64,000 bases of DNA from Xylocopa sonorina (GCF_050948175.1 NW_027490401.1:1-64000), one strand, 5' to 3'. Positions 28,201-43,009 are shown, counted from the first letter of the stretch. The notes: generated by a model not told the origin, from the sequence alone. Program-made: numbers and translations.

Positions 28201-30350
28201 AAGCATTAGAACTCTATTGCTGCGATACGCAGACATCAGCAAACGCTATTTGTTTGCAAGGAAGTGTCGCATTTACATTCATTTGAAGTGTAGACGAGTA
28301 ATACATAACACTTCGCAAATCATATTATATCTTACCATGGAACATAGAAATGAGATGCGATATCGCGTTCTAAGAAGCAATAGAACACTACTGCTACGAT
28401 AGGTAGACATTTGCAAACGCTATTTGCTTGCAAGGAAGTGTCGCATTTGCATTCATTTGAAGTGTAGACGAGGAATACATGATACTTCGCAAATCATATT
28501 ATATCTTACCATGAAACATAGAAATGAGATGCGATATCGCGTTTTAAGAAGCATTAGAACACTATTGCTACGATAGGTAGACATTTGCAAACGCTATTTC
28601 CTAGCAAAGAAGTGTCGCATTTACATTCATTTGAAGTGTAGGCGAGGAATACATAACACATAGCAAATCATATTATATCTTACCATTAAACATAGAAATG
28701 AGATGCGATATCGCGTTTTAAGAATCATAAGAACTCTATTGCAAAGATACGTAGACATCTGCAAACGCTATTTCCTTGCAAAGAAGTGTCGCATTTACAT
28801 TCATTTGAAGTGTAGACGAGGAATACATGACACTTCGCAAATCATATAATATTTTACCATGAAACATAGAAATGAGATGCGATATCGCGTTTTAAGAATC
28901 ATAAGAACTCTATTTCTACGATACGTAGACATCTGCAAACGCTATTTCCTTGCAAGGAAGTGTCGCATTTACATTCATTTGATGTGTAGACGAGGAATAC
29001 ATAACACTTCGCAAATCATATTATATCTTACCATGAAACATAGAAATGAGATGCGATATCGCGTTTTAAGAATCATAATAACTCTATTGCTACGATACGT
29101 AGACATCTGCAAACGCTATTTCCTTGCAAAGAAGTGTCGCATTTACATTCATTTGAAGTGTAGACGAGGAATACATAACACTTCGCAAATCATATTATAT
29201 CTTACCATGAAACATAGAAATGAGATGCGATATCGCGTTTTAAGAAGCATCAGAAATCCATTGCAACGATACGTAGACATCTGCAAACGCTATTTCCTAG
29301 CGAGGAAGTGTCGCATTCACATTCATTTGAAGTGTAGACGAGGAATACATAACACTTCGCAAATCATATTATACCTTACCATGAAACATAGAAATGAGAT
29401 GCGATACCGCGTTTTAAGAAGCATTAGATCTCTATTGCTACGATACGTAGACATCTGCAAACGCTATTTCCTAGCAAAGAAGTGTCGCATTTACATTCAT
29501 TTGAAGTGTAGGCGAGGAATACATAACACATAGCAAATCATATTATATCTTACCATGAAACATAGAAATGAGATGCGATATCGCGTTTTAAGAAGCATTA
29601 GAACTCTATTGCTACGATACGTAGACATCTGCAAACGCTATTTCCTAGCGAGGAAGTGTCGCATTCACATTCATTTGAAGTGTAGACGAGGAATACATAA
29701 CACTTCGCAAATCATATTATATCTTACCGTTAAACATAGGAATGAGATGCGATATCGCGTTTTAAGAATCATAAGAACTCTATTGCAACGATACGTAGAC
29801 ATCTGCAAACGCTATTTCCTTGCAAAGAAGTGTCGCATTTACATTCATTTGAAGTGTAGAAGAAGAATACATGACACTTCGCAAATCATATTATATCTTA
29901 CCATGAAACATAGAAATGAGATGCGATATCGCGTTTTAAGAATCATAAGAACTCTATTGCTACGATACGTAGACATCTGCAAACGCTATTTCCTAGCAAG
30001 GAAGTGTCGCATTTACATTCATTTGATGTGTAGACGAGGAATACATAACACTTCGCAAATCATATTATATCTTACCATGAAACATAGAAATGAGATGCGA
30101 TATCGCGTTCTAAGAAGCAATAGAACACTTCTGCTACGATAGGTAGACATTTGCAAACGCTATTTCCTAGCGAGGAAGTGTCGCATTCACATTCATTTGA
30201 AGTGTAGACGAGGAATACATAACACTTCGCAAATCATATTATATCTTACCATGAAACATAGAAATGAGATGCGATATCGCGTTTTAAGAATCATAAGAAC
30301 TCTATTGCTACGATACGTAGACATCTGCAAACGCTATTTCCTTGCAAGGA
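25211..30350. repeat. Left copy of 5.1-kb, 41-monomer-spaced duplication
   Basis: This stretch is repeated at about 32345-37484, an offset of 7134 bp (41 x 174). By eye I found only about half a dozen differences, for example AGAAGAATTTG/AGAAGCATTTG (25415/32549), AGATGCGAT/AGATGTGAT (27483/34617), ACCATGAAAC/ACCATGGAAC (27815/34949) and ATACCTTACC/ATATCTTACC (29371/36505). The block holds long runs of monomers open in one frame. Confidence 0.85.
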
Positions 30351-31700
30351 AGTGTCGCATTTACATTCATTTGATGTGTAGACGAGGAATACATAACACT
30401 TCGCAAATCATATTATATCTTACCATGAAACATAGAAATGAGATGCGATATCGCGTTTTAAGAATCATAATAACTCTATTGCTACGATACGTAGACATCT
30501 GCAAACGCTATTTCCTTGCAAAGAAGTGTCGCATTTACATTCATTTGAAGTGTAGACGAGGAATACATAACACTACGCAAATCATATTATATCTTACCAT
30601 GAAAGATAGGAATGAGATGCGATATCGCGTTTTAAGAATCATAAGAACTCTATTGCTACGATACGTAGACATCTGCAAACGCTATTTCCTTGCAAGGAAG
30701 TGTCGCATTTACATTCATTTGAAGTGTAGACGAGGAATACATAACACTCCGCAAATCATATTATATCTTACCATGAAACATAGAAATGAGATGCGATATC
30801 GCGTTTTAAGAAGCATTAGAACTCTATTGCTGCGATACGCAGACATCAGCAAACGCAATTTGTTTGCAAGGAAGTGTCGCATTTACATTCATTTGAAGTG
30901 TAGACGAGGAATACATAACACATCGCAAATCATATTATATCTTACCATGGAACATAGAAATGAGATGCGATATCGCGTTCTAAGAAGCAATAGAACACTA
31001 CTGCTACGATAGGTAGACATTTGCAAACGCTATTTGCTTGCAAGGAAGTGTCGCATTTGCATTCATTTGAAGTGTAGACGAGGAATACATGATACTTCGC
31101 AAATCATATTATATCTTACCATGAAACATAGAAATGAGATGCGATATCGCGTTTTAAGAAGCATTAGAACACTATTGCTACGATAGGTAGACATTTGCAA
31201 ACGCTATTTCCTAGCAAAGAAGTGTCGCATTTACATTCATTTGAAGTGTAGGCGAGGAATACATAACACATAGCAAATCATATTATATCTTACCATTAAA
31301 CATAGAAATGAGATGCGATATCGCGTTTTAAGAATCATAAGAACTCTATTGCAACGATACGTAGACATCTGCAAACGCTATTTCCTTGCAAAGAAGTGTC
31401 GCATTTACATTCATTTGAAGTGTAGACGAGGAATACATGACACTTCGCAAATCATATAATATTTTACCATGAAACATAGAAATGAGATGCGATATCGCGT
31501 TTTAAGAATCATAAGAACTCTATTGCTACGATACGTAGACATCTGCAAACGCTATTTCCTTGCAAGGAAGTGTCGCATTTACATTCATTTGATGTGTAGA
31601 CGAGGAATACATAACACTTCGCAAATCATATTATATCTTACCATGAAACATAGAAATGAGATGCGATATCGCGTTTTAAGAAGCATTAGAACTCTATTGC
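27641..31700. repeat. 15-monomer (2610-bp) higher-order repeat
   Basis: 27641-29090 matches 30251-31700 at an offset of 2610 bp (15 x 174). The markers AATCATAATAACTC, GAAAGATAGGAATG, CTATTTGTTTGC or CAATTTGTTTGC, CTATTTGCTTGC and the tail ATAATATTTTACC recur in the same order. This unit lies inside the larger 41-monomer duplication, so higher-order repeats are nested here. Confidence 0.8.
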
Positions 31701-32344
31701 TACGATACGTAGACATCTGCAAACGCTATTTCCTAGCGAGGAAGTGTCGCATTCACATTCATTTGAAGTGTAGACGAGGAATACATAACACTTCGCAAAT
31801 CATATTATATCTTACCGTTAAACATAGAAATGAGATGCGATATCGCGTTTTAAGAATCATAAGAACTCTATTGCAACGATACGTAGACATCTGCAAACGC
31901 TATTTCCTTGCAAAGAAGTGTCGCATTTACATTCATTTGAAGTGTAGACGAGGAATACATAACACTACGCAAATCATATTATATCTTACCATGAAAGATA
32001 GGAATGAGATGCGATATCGCGTTTTAAGAATCATAAGAACTCTATTGCTACGATACGTAGACATCTGCAAACGCTATTTCCTTGCAAGGAAGTGTCGCAT
32101 TTACATTCATTTGAAGTGTAGACGAGGAATACATAACACTCCGCAAATCATATTATATCTTACCATGAAACATAGAAATGAGATGCGATATCGCGTTTTA
32201 AGAAGCATTAGAACTCTATTGCTGCGATACGCAGACATCAGCAAACGCTATTTCCTTGCAAGGAAGTGTCGCATTTACATTCATTTGAACTGTAGACGAG
32301 GAATACATAACACTTCGAAAATCATATTATATCTTACCATGGAA

Positions 32345-35300
32345 CATAGAAATGAGATGCGATATCGCGTTTTAAGAAGCATTAGAACTCTATTGCTACG
32401 ATACGTAGACATCTGCAAACGCTATTTCCTTGCAAGGAAGTGTCGCATTTACACTCATTTGAATCGTAGACGAGGAATACATAACACTTCGCAATGAATA
32501 TTATATCTTATCATGAAACATAGATATGAGATGCAATATCTCGTTTTAAGAAGCATTTGAACTCTATTGCTTCGATACGTAGACATCTGCAAACGCTATT
32601 TCCTTGCAAGGAAGTGTCGCATTTACATTCATTTGAAGTGTAGACGAGGAATACATAACACTTCGCAAATCATATTATATCTTACCATGAAACATAGAAA
32701 TGAGATGCGATATCGCGTTTTAAGAAGCATTAGAACTCTATTGCTGCGATACGCAGACATCTGCAAACGCTATTTCCTTGCAAGGAAGTGTCGCATTTAC
32801 ATTCATTTGAATCGTAGACGAGGGATACATAACACTTCGCAATGAATATTATATCTTATCATGATACATAGATATGAGATGCAATATCTCGTTTTAAGAA
32901 GCATTTGAACTCTATTGCTTCGATACGTAGACATCTGCAAACGCTATTTCCTTGCAAGAAAGTGTCGCACTTACATTCATTTGATGTGTAGACGAGGAAT
33001 ACATAACACTTCGCAAATCATATTATATCTTACCATGAAACATAGAAATGAGATGCGATATCGCGTTTTAAGAAGCATTAGAACACTATTGCTACGATAG
33101 GTAGACATTTGCAAACGCTATTTCCTAGCAAAGAAGTGTCGCATTTACATTCATTTGAAGTGTAGGCGAGGAATACATAACACATAGCAAATCATATTAT
33201 ATCTTACCATGAAACATAGAAATGAGATGCGATAACGCGTTTTAAGAAGCATTAGAACTCTATTGCTACGATACGTAGACATCTGCAAACGCTATTTCCT
33301 AGCGAGGAACTGTCGCATTCACATTCATTTGAAGTGTAGACGAGGAATACATAACACTTCGCAAATCATATTATATCTTACCGTTAAACATAGAAATGAG
33401 ATGCGATATCGCGTTTTAAGAATCATAAGAACAATATTACAACGATACGTAGACATCAGCAAACGCTATTTCCTTGCAAAGAAGTGTCGCATTTACATTC
33501 ATTTGAAGTGTAGACGAGGAATACATGACACTTCGCAAATCATATTATATCTTACCATGAAACATAGAAATGAGATGCGATATCGCGTTTTATGAAGCAT
33601 TAGATCTCTATTGCTATGATACGTAGACATCTGCAAACGCTATTTCCTTGCAAGGAAGTGTCGCATTTACATTCATTTGAATCGTAGACGAGGAATGCAT
33701 AACACTTCGCAATGAATATTATATCTTATCATGAAACATAGATATGAGATGCAATATCTCGTTTTAAGAAGCATTTGAACTCTATTGCTTCGATACGTAG
33801 ACATCTGCAAACGCTATTTCCTTGCAAGGAAGTGTCGCATTTACATTCATTTGAAGTGTAGACGAGGAATACATAACACTTCGCAAATCATATTATATCT
33901 TACCATGAAACATAGAAATGAGATGCGATATCGCGTTTTAAGAAGCATTAGAACTCTATTGCTACGATACGTAGACATCTGCAAACGCTATTTCCTAGCG
34001 AGGAAGTGTCGCATTCACATTCATTTGAAGTGTAGACGAGGAATACATAACACTTCGCAAATCATATTATATCTTATCGTTAAACATAGAAATGAGATGC
34101 GATATCGCGTTTTAAGAATCATAAGAACTCTATTGCAACGATACGTAGACATCTGCAAACGCTATTTCCTTGCAAAGAAGTGTCGCATTTACATTCATTT
34201 GAAGTGTAGAAGAGGAATACATGACACTTCGCAAATCATATTATATCTTACCATGAAACATAGAAATGAGATGCGATATCGCGTTTTAAGAATCATAAGA
34301 ACTCTATTGCTACGATACGTAGACATCTGCAAACGCTATTTCCTTGCAAGGAAGTGTCGCATTTACATTCATTTGATGTGTAGACGAGGAATACATAACA
34401 CTTCGCAAATCATATTATATCTTACCATGAAACATAGAAATGAGATGCGATATCGCGTTCTAAGAAGCAATAGAACACTTCTGCTACGATAGGTAGACAT
34501 TTGCAAACGCTATTTCCTAGCGAGGAAGTGTCGCATTCACATTCATTTGAAGTGTAGACGAGGAATACATAACACTTCGCAAATCATATTATATCTTACC
34601 GTTAAACATAGAAATGAGATGTGATATCGCGTTTTAAGAATCATAAGAACTCTATTGCAACGATACGTAGACATCTGCAAACGCTATTTCCTTGCAAGGA
34701 AGTGTCGCATTTACATTCATTTGAAGTGTAGACGAGGAATACATGACACTTCGCAAATCATATTATATCTTACCATGAAACATAGAAATGAGATGCGATA
34801 TCGCGTTTTAAGAATCATAAGAACTCTATTGCTACGATACGTAGACATCTGCAAACGCTATTTCCTTGCAAGGAAGTGTCGCATTTACATTCATTTGATG
34901 TGTAGACGAGGAATACATAACACTTCGCAAATCATATTATATCTTACCATGGAACATAGAAATGAGATGCGATATCGCGTTTTAAGAATCATAATAACTC
35001 TATTGCTACGATACGTAGACATCTGCAAACGCTATTTCCTTGCAAAGAAGTGTCGCATTTACATTCATTTGAAGTGTAGACGAGGAATACATAACACTAC
35101 GCAAATCATATTATATCTTACCATGAAAGATAGGAATGAGATGCGATATCGCGTTTTAAGAATCATAAGAACTCTATTGCTACGATACGTAGACATCTGC
35201 AAACGCTATTTCCTTGCAAGGAAGTGTCGCATTTACATTCATTTGAAGTGTAGACGAGGAATACATAACACTCCGCAAATCATATTATATCTTACCATGA

Positions 35301-37484
35301 AACATAGAAATGAGATGCGATATCGCGTTTTAAGAAGCATTAGAACTCTATTGCTGCGATACGCAGACATCAGCAAACGCTATTTGTTTGCAAGGAAGTG
35401 TCGCATTTACATTCATTTGAAGTGTAGACGAGTAATACATAACACTTCGCAAATCATATTATATCTTACCATGGAACATAGAAATGAGGTGCGATATCGC
35501 GTTCTAAGAAGCAATAGAACACTACTGCTACGATAGGTAGACATTTGCAAACGCTATTTGCTTGCAAGGAAGTGTCGCATTTGCATTCATTTGAAGTGTA
35601 GACGAGGAATACATGATACTTCGCAAATCATATTATATCTTACCATGAAACATAGAAATGAGATGCGATATCGCGTTTTAAGAAGCATTAGAACACTATT
35701 GCTACGATAGGTAGACATTTGCAAACGCTATTTCCTAGCAAAGAAGTGTCGCATTTACATTCATTTGAAGTGTAGGCGAGGAATACATAACACATAGCAA
35801 ATCATATTATATCTTACCATTAAACATAGAAATGAGATGCGATATCGCGTTTTAAGAATCATAAGAACTCTATTGCAAAGATACGTAGACATCTGCAAAC
35901 GCTATTTCCTTGCAAAGAAGTGTCGCATTTACATTCATTTGAAGTGTAGACGAGGAATACATGACACTTCGCAAATCATATAATATTTTACCATGAAACA
36001 TAGAAATGAGATGCGATATCGCGTTTTAAGAATCATAAGAACTCTATTTCTACGATACGTAGACATCTGCAAACGCTATTTCCTTGCAAGGAAGTGTCGC
36101 ATTTACATTCATTTGATGTGTAGACGAGGAATACATAACACTTCGCAAATCATATTATATCTTACCATGAAACATAGAAATGAGATGCGATATCGCGTTT
36201 TAAGAATCATAATAACTCTATTGCTACGATACGTAGACATCTGCAAACGCTATTTCCTTGCAAAGAAGTGTCGCATTTACATTCATTTGAAGTGTAGACG
36301 AGGAATACATAACACTTCGCAAATCATATTATATCTTACCATGAAACATAGAAATGAGATGCGATATCGCGTTTTAAGAAGCATCAGAAATCCATTGCAA
36401 CGATACGTAGACATCTGCAAACGCTATTTCCTAGCGAGGAAGTGTCGCATTCACATTCATTTGAAGTGTAGACGAGGAATACATAACACTTCGCAAATCA
36501 TATTATATCTTACCATGAAACATAGAAATGAGATGCGATACCGCGTTTTAAGAAGCATTAGATCTCTATTGCTACGATACGTAGACATCTGCAAACGCTA
36601 TTTCCTAGCAAAGAAGTGTCGCATTTACATTCATTTGAAGTGTAGGCGAGGAATACATAACACATAGCAAATCATATTATATCTTACCATGAAACATAGA
36701 AATGAGATGCGATATCGCGTTTTAAGAAGCATTAGAACTCTATTGCTACGATACGTAGACATCTGCAAACGCTATTTCCTAGCGAGGAAGTGTCGCATTC
36801 ACATTCATTTGAAGTGTAGACGAGGAATACATAACACTTCGCAAATCATATTATATCTTACCGTTAAACATAGAAATGAGATGCGATATCGCGTTTTAAG
36901 AATCATAAGAACTCTATTGCAACGATACGTAGACATCTGCAAACGCTATTTCCTTGCAAAGAAGTGTCGCATTTACATTCATTTGAAGTGTAGAAGAAGA
37001 ATACATGACACTTCGCAAATCATATTATATCTTACCATGAAACATAGAAATGAGATGCGATATCGCGTTTTAAGAATCATAAGAACTCTATTGCTACGAT
37101 ACGTAGACATCTGCAAACGCTATTTCCTAGCAAGGAAGTGTCGCATTTACATTCATTTGATGTGTAGACGAGGAATACATAACACTTCGCAAATCATATT
37201 ATATCTTACCATGAAACATAGAAATGAGATGCGATATCGCGTTCTAAGAAGCAATAGAACACTTCTGCTACGATAGGTAGACATTTGCAAACGCTATTTC
37301 CTAGCGAGGAAGTGTCGCATTCACATTCATTTGAAGTGTAGACGAGGAATACATAACACTTCGCAAATCATATTATATCTTACCATGAAACATAGAAATG
37401 AGATGCGATATCGCGTTTTAAGAATCATAAGAACTCTATTGCTACGATACGTAGACATCTGCAAACGCTATTTCCTTGCAAGGT
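32345..37484. repeat. Right copy of 5.1-kb, 41-monomer-spaced duplication
   Basis: This is the partner of 25211-30350. Shared rare markers include GATAACGCG, GAACAATATTACAACG with ACATCAGC, GTAGAAGAGG, GAAAGATAGGAATG, CTATTTGTTTGC, GACGAGTAATAC and CTATTTCTACG. It ends near 37484, where AAGGTAGTGTCG replaces AAGGAAGTGTCG. Confidence 0.85.
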
Positions 37485-40400
37485 AGTGTCGCATTTACAT
37501 TCATTTGATATGTAGACGAGGAATACATAACACTTCGCAAATCATATTATATCTTACCATGAAACATAGAAATGAGATGCGATGTCGCGTTTTAAGAAGC
37601 ATTAGAACACTATTGCTACGATAGGTAGACATTTGCAAACGCTATTTCCTTGCAAGGAAGTGTCGCATTTACATTCATTTGAAGTGTAGACGAGGAATAC
37701 ATAACACTTCGCAAATCATATTATATCTTACCATGAAACATAGAAATGAGATGCGATATCACGTTTTAAGAAGCATTAGAACTCTACTGCTACGATAGGT
37801 TGACATCAGCAAACGCTATTTCCTTGCAACGAAGTGTCGCATTTACTTTCATTCAAATCGTAGACGAGGAATGCATAACACTTCGCAATGAATATCATAT
37901 CGTATCTTGAAACATAGGTATGAGATGCAATATCTCGTTTTAAGAAGCATTTGAAATCTAATGCTTCAATACGTAGACATCTGCAAACGCTATTTCCTTG
38001 CAAGGAAGTGTCGCATTTACATTCATTTGAAGTGTAGACAAGGAATACATAACACTTCGCAAATCATATTATACCATACCATGAAACATAGAAATGAGAT
38101 GCGATATCGCGTTTTAAGAAGCATTAGAAATCTATTGCTACGGTACGTAGACATCTGCAAACGCTATTTCCTAGCGAGGAAGTGTCGCATTCACATTCAT
38201 CTGAAGTGTAGACGAGGAATACATAACACTTCGCAAATCATATTATATCTTACCATGAAACATAGAAATGAGATGCGATATCGCGTTTTAAGAATCATAA
38301 TAACTCTATTGCTACGATACGTAGACATCTGCAAACGCTATTTCCTTGCAAAGAAGTTTCGCATTTACATTCATTTGAAGTGTAGACGAGGAATACATAA
38401 CACTTCGCAAATCATATTATATCTTACCATGAAACATAGAAATGAGATGCGATATCGCGTTTTAAGAAGCATCAGAAATCCATTGCAACGATACGTAGAC
38501 ATCTGCAAACGCTATTTCCTAGCGAGGAAGTGTCGCATTCACATTCATTTGAAGTGTAGACGAGGAATACATAACACTTCGCAAATCATATTATATCTTA
38601 CCATGAAACATAGAAATGAGATGCGATACCGCGTTTTAAGAAGCATTAGATCTCTATTGCTACGATACGTAGACATCTGCAAACGCTATTTCCTAGCAAA
38701 GAAGTGTCGCATTTACATTCATTTGAAGTGTAGGCGAGGAATACATAACACATAGCAAATCATATTATATCTTACCATGAAACATAGAAATGAGATGCGA
38801 TATCGCGTTTTAAGAAGCATTAGAACTCTATTGCTACGATACGTAGACATCTGCAAACGCTATTTCCTAGCGAGGAAGTGTCGCATTCACATTCATTTGA
38901 AGTGTAGACGAGGAATACATAACACTTCGCAAATCATATTATATCTTACCGTTAAACATAGAAATGAGATGCGATATCGCGTTTTAAGAATCATAAGAAC
39001 TCTATTGCAACGATACGTAGACATCTGCAAACGCTATTTCCTTGCAAAGAAGTGTCGCATTTACATTCATTTGAAGTGTAGAAGAAGAATACATGACACT
39101 TCGCAAATCATATTATATCTTACCATGAAACATAGAAATGAGATGCGATATCGCGTTTTAAGAATCATAAGAACTCTATTGCTACGATACGTAGACATCT
39201 GCAAACGCTATTTCCTAGCAAGGAAGTGTCGCATTTACATTCATTTGATGTGTAGACGAGGAATACATAACACTTCGCAAATCATATTATATCTTACCAT
39301 GAAACATAGAAATGAGATGCGATATCGCGTTCTAAGAGGCAATAGAACACTTCTGCTACGATAGGTAGACATTTGCAAACGCTATTTCCTAGCGAGGAAG
39401 TGTCGCATTCACATTCATTTGAAGTGTAGACGAGGAATACATAACACTTCGCAAATCATATTATATCTTACCATGAAACATAGAAATGAGATGCGATATC
39501 GCGTTTTAAGAATCATAAGAACTCTATTGCTACGATACGTAGACATCTGCAAACGCTATTTCCTTGCAAGGTAGTGTCGCATTTACATTCATTTGATATG
39601 TAGACGAGGAATACATAACACTTCGCAAATCATATTATATCTTACCATGAAACATAGAAATGAGATGCGATATCGCGTTTTAAGAAGCATTAGAACACTA
39701 TTGCTACGATAGGTAGACATTTGCAAACGCTATTTCCTTGCAAGGAAGTGTCGCATTTACATTCATTTGAAGTGTAGACGAGGAATACATAACACTTCGC
39801 AAATCATATTATATCTTACCATGAAACATAGAAATGAGATGCGATATCACGTTTTAAGAAGCATTAGAACTCTACTGCTACGATAGGTAGACATCAGCAA
39901 ACGCTATTTCCTTGCAACGAAGTGTCGCATTTACTTTCATTCAAATCGTAGACGAGGAATGCATAACACTTCGCAATGAATATCATATCGTATCTTGAAA
40001 CATAGGTATGAGATGCAATATCTCGTTTTAAGAAGCATTTGAAATCTAATGCTTCAATACGTAGACATCTGCAAACGCTATTTCCTTGCAAGGAAGTGTC
40101 GCATTTACATTCATTTGAAGTGTAGACAAGGAATACATAACACTTCGCAAATCATATTATACCATACCATGAAACATAGAAATGAGATGCGATATCGCGT
40201 TTTAAGAAGCATTAGAAATCTATTGCTACGGTACGTAGACATCTGCAAACGCTATTTCCTAGCGAGGAAGTGTCGCATTCACATTCATCTGAAGTGTAGA
40301 CGAGGAATACATAACACTTCGCAAATCATATTATATCTTACCATGAAACATAGAAATGAGATGCGATATCGCGTTTTAAGAATCATAATAACTCTATTGC

Positions 40401-41657
40401 TACGATACGTAGACATCTGCAAACGCTATTTCCTTGCAAAGAAGTTTCGCATTTACATTCATTTGAAGTGTAGACGAGGAATACATAACACTTCGCAAAT
40501 CATATTATATCTTACCATGAAACATAGAAATGAGATGCGATATCGCGTTTTAAGAAGCATCAGAAATCCATTGCAACGATACGTAGACATCTGCAAACGC
40601 TATTTCCTAGCGAGGAAGTGTCGCATTCACATTCATTTGAAGTGTAGACGAGGAATACATAACACTTCGCAAATCATATTATATCTTACCATGAAACATA
40701 GAAATGAGATGCGATACCGCGTTTTAAGAAGCATTAGATCTCTATTGCTACGATACGTAGACATCTGCAAACGCTATTTCCTAGCAAAGAAGTGTCGCAT
40801 TTACATTCATTTGAAGTGTAGGCGAGGAATACATAACACATAGCAAATCATATTATATCTTACCATGAAACATAGAAATGAGATGCGATATCGCGTTTTA
40901 AGAAGCATTAGAACTCTATTGCTACGATACGTAGACATCTGCAAACGCTATTTCCTAGCGAGGAAGTGTCGCATTCACATTCATTTGAAGTGTAGACGAG
41001 GAATACATAACACTTCGCAAATCATATTATATCTTACCGTTAAACATAGAAATGAGATGCGATATCGCGTTTTAAGAATCATAAGAACTCTATTGCAACG
41101 ATACGTAGACATCTGCAAACGCTATTTCCTTGCAAAGAAGTGTCGCATTTACATTCATTTGAAGTGTAGAAGAAGAATACATGACACTTCGCAAATCATA
41201 TTATATCTTACCATGAAACATAGAAATGAGATGCGATATCGCGTTTTAAGAATCATAAGAACTCTATTGCTACGATACGTAGACATCTGCAAACGCTATT
41301 TCCTAGCAAGGAAGTGTCGCATTTACATTCATTTGATGTGTAGACGAGGAATACATAACACTTCGCAAATCATATTATATCTTACCATGAAACATAGAAA
41401 TGAGATGCGATATCGCGTTCTAAGAAGCAATAGAACACTTCTGCTACGATAGGTAGACATTTGCAAACGCTATTTCCTAGCGAGGAAGTGTCGCATTCAC
41501 ATTCATTTGAAGTGTAGACGAGGAATACATAACACTTCGCAAATCATATTATATCTTACCATGAAACATAGAAATGAGATGCGATATCGCGTTTTAAGAA
41601 TCATAAGAACTCTATTGCTACGATACGTAGACATCTGCAAACGCTATTTCCTTGCAA
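36167..41657. repeat. 12-monomer (2088-bp) higher-order repeat, about 2.6 copies
   Basis: The phases 36167, 38255 and 40343 begin matching copies 2088 bp apart. Markers recur in register: AATCATAATAACTC, ATCAGAAATCCATTGCAACG, GATACCGCG, GTAGAAGAAGAATAC, AAGGTAGTGTCG, TTGATATGTAG, GATATCACG, GCAACGAAGTG, TTACTTTCATTC, TATCATATCGTATCTTG and CGGTACG. Only a few differences show between copies, for example GATGTCGCG (37581) against GATATCGCG, TTGACATCAGC (37800) against TAGACATCAGC, and AGAGGCAATAG (39334). This is the cleanest and probably youngest amplification in the window. Confidence 0.9.
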
Positions 41658-42972
41658 GGAAGTGTCGCATTTACATTCATTTGATGTGTAGACGAGGAAT
41701 ACATAACACTTCGCAAATCATATTATATCTTACCATGAAACATAGAAATGAGATGCGATATCGCGTTTTAAGAATCATAATAACTCTATTGCTACGATAC
41801 GTAGACATCTGCAAACGCTATTTCCTTGCAAAGAAGTGTCGCATTTACATTCATTTGAAGTGTAGACGAGGAATACATAACACTACGCAAATCATGTTAT
41901 ATCTTACCATGAAAGATAGGAATGAGATGCGATATCGCGTTTTAAGAATCATAAGAACTCTATTGCTACGATACGTAGACATCTGCAAACGCTATTTCCT
42001 TGCAAGGAAGTGTCGCATTTACATTCATTTGAAGTGTAGACGAGGAATACATAACACTCCGCAAATCATATTATATCTTACCATGAAACATAGAAATGAG
42101 ATGCGATATCGCGTTTTAAGAAGCATTAGAACTCTATTGCTGCGATACGCAGACATCAGCAAACGCTATTTGTTTGCAAGGAAGTGTCGCATTTACATTC
42201 ATTTGAAGTGTAGACGAGGAATACATAACACTTCGCAAATCATATTATATCTTACCATGGAACATAGAAATGAGATGCGATATCGCGTTCTAAGAAGCAA
42301 TAGAACACTACTGCTACGATAGGTAGACATTTGCAAACGCTATTTGCTTGCAAGGAAGTGTCGCATTTGCATTCATTTGAAGTGTAGACGAGGAATACAT
42401 GATACTTCGCAAATCATATTATATCTTACCATGAAACATAGAAATGAGATGCGATATCGCGTTTTAAGAAGCATTAGAACACTATTGCTACGATAGGTAG
42501 ACATTTGCAAACGCTATTTCCTAGCAAAGAAGTGTCGCATTTACATTCATTTGAAGTGTAGGCGAGGAATACATAACACATAGCAAATCATATTATATCT
42601 TACCATTAAACATAGAAATGAGATGCGATATCGCGTTTTAAGAATCATAAGAACTCTATTGCAACGATACGTAGACATCTGCAAACGCTATTTCCTTGCA
42701 AAGAAGTGTCGCATTTACATTCATTTGAAGTGTAGACGAGGAATACATGACACTTCGCAAATCATATAATATTTTACCATGAAACATAGAAATGAGATGC
42801 GATATCGCGTTTTAAGAATCATAAGAACTCTATTGCTACGATACGTAGACATCTGCAAACGCTATTTCCTTGCAAGGAAGTGTCGCATTTACATTCATTT
42901 GATGTGTAGACGAGGAATACATAACACTTCGCAAATCATATTATATCTTACCATGAAACATAGAAATGAGAT

Positions 42973-42982
42973 GCGATATCGC
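42973..42982. repeat. 10-bp perfect palindrome with EcoRV site (exemplar)
   Basis: GCGATATCGC equals its own reverse complement and contains GATATC. It is present in most monomers. The variant class with GCAATATCTCG destroys both the palindrome and the EcoRV site. Confidence 0.9.
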
Positions 42983-43009
42983 GTTTTAAGAAGCATTAGA
43001 ACTCTATTG

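Noticed and set aside
37806..40091. Reverse-strand open frames of 65 codons at 37806-38003 and 39894-40091
   Set aside because: They are two copies of the same satellite segment, 2088 bp apart, read on the other strand; short and without any recognisable domain.
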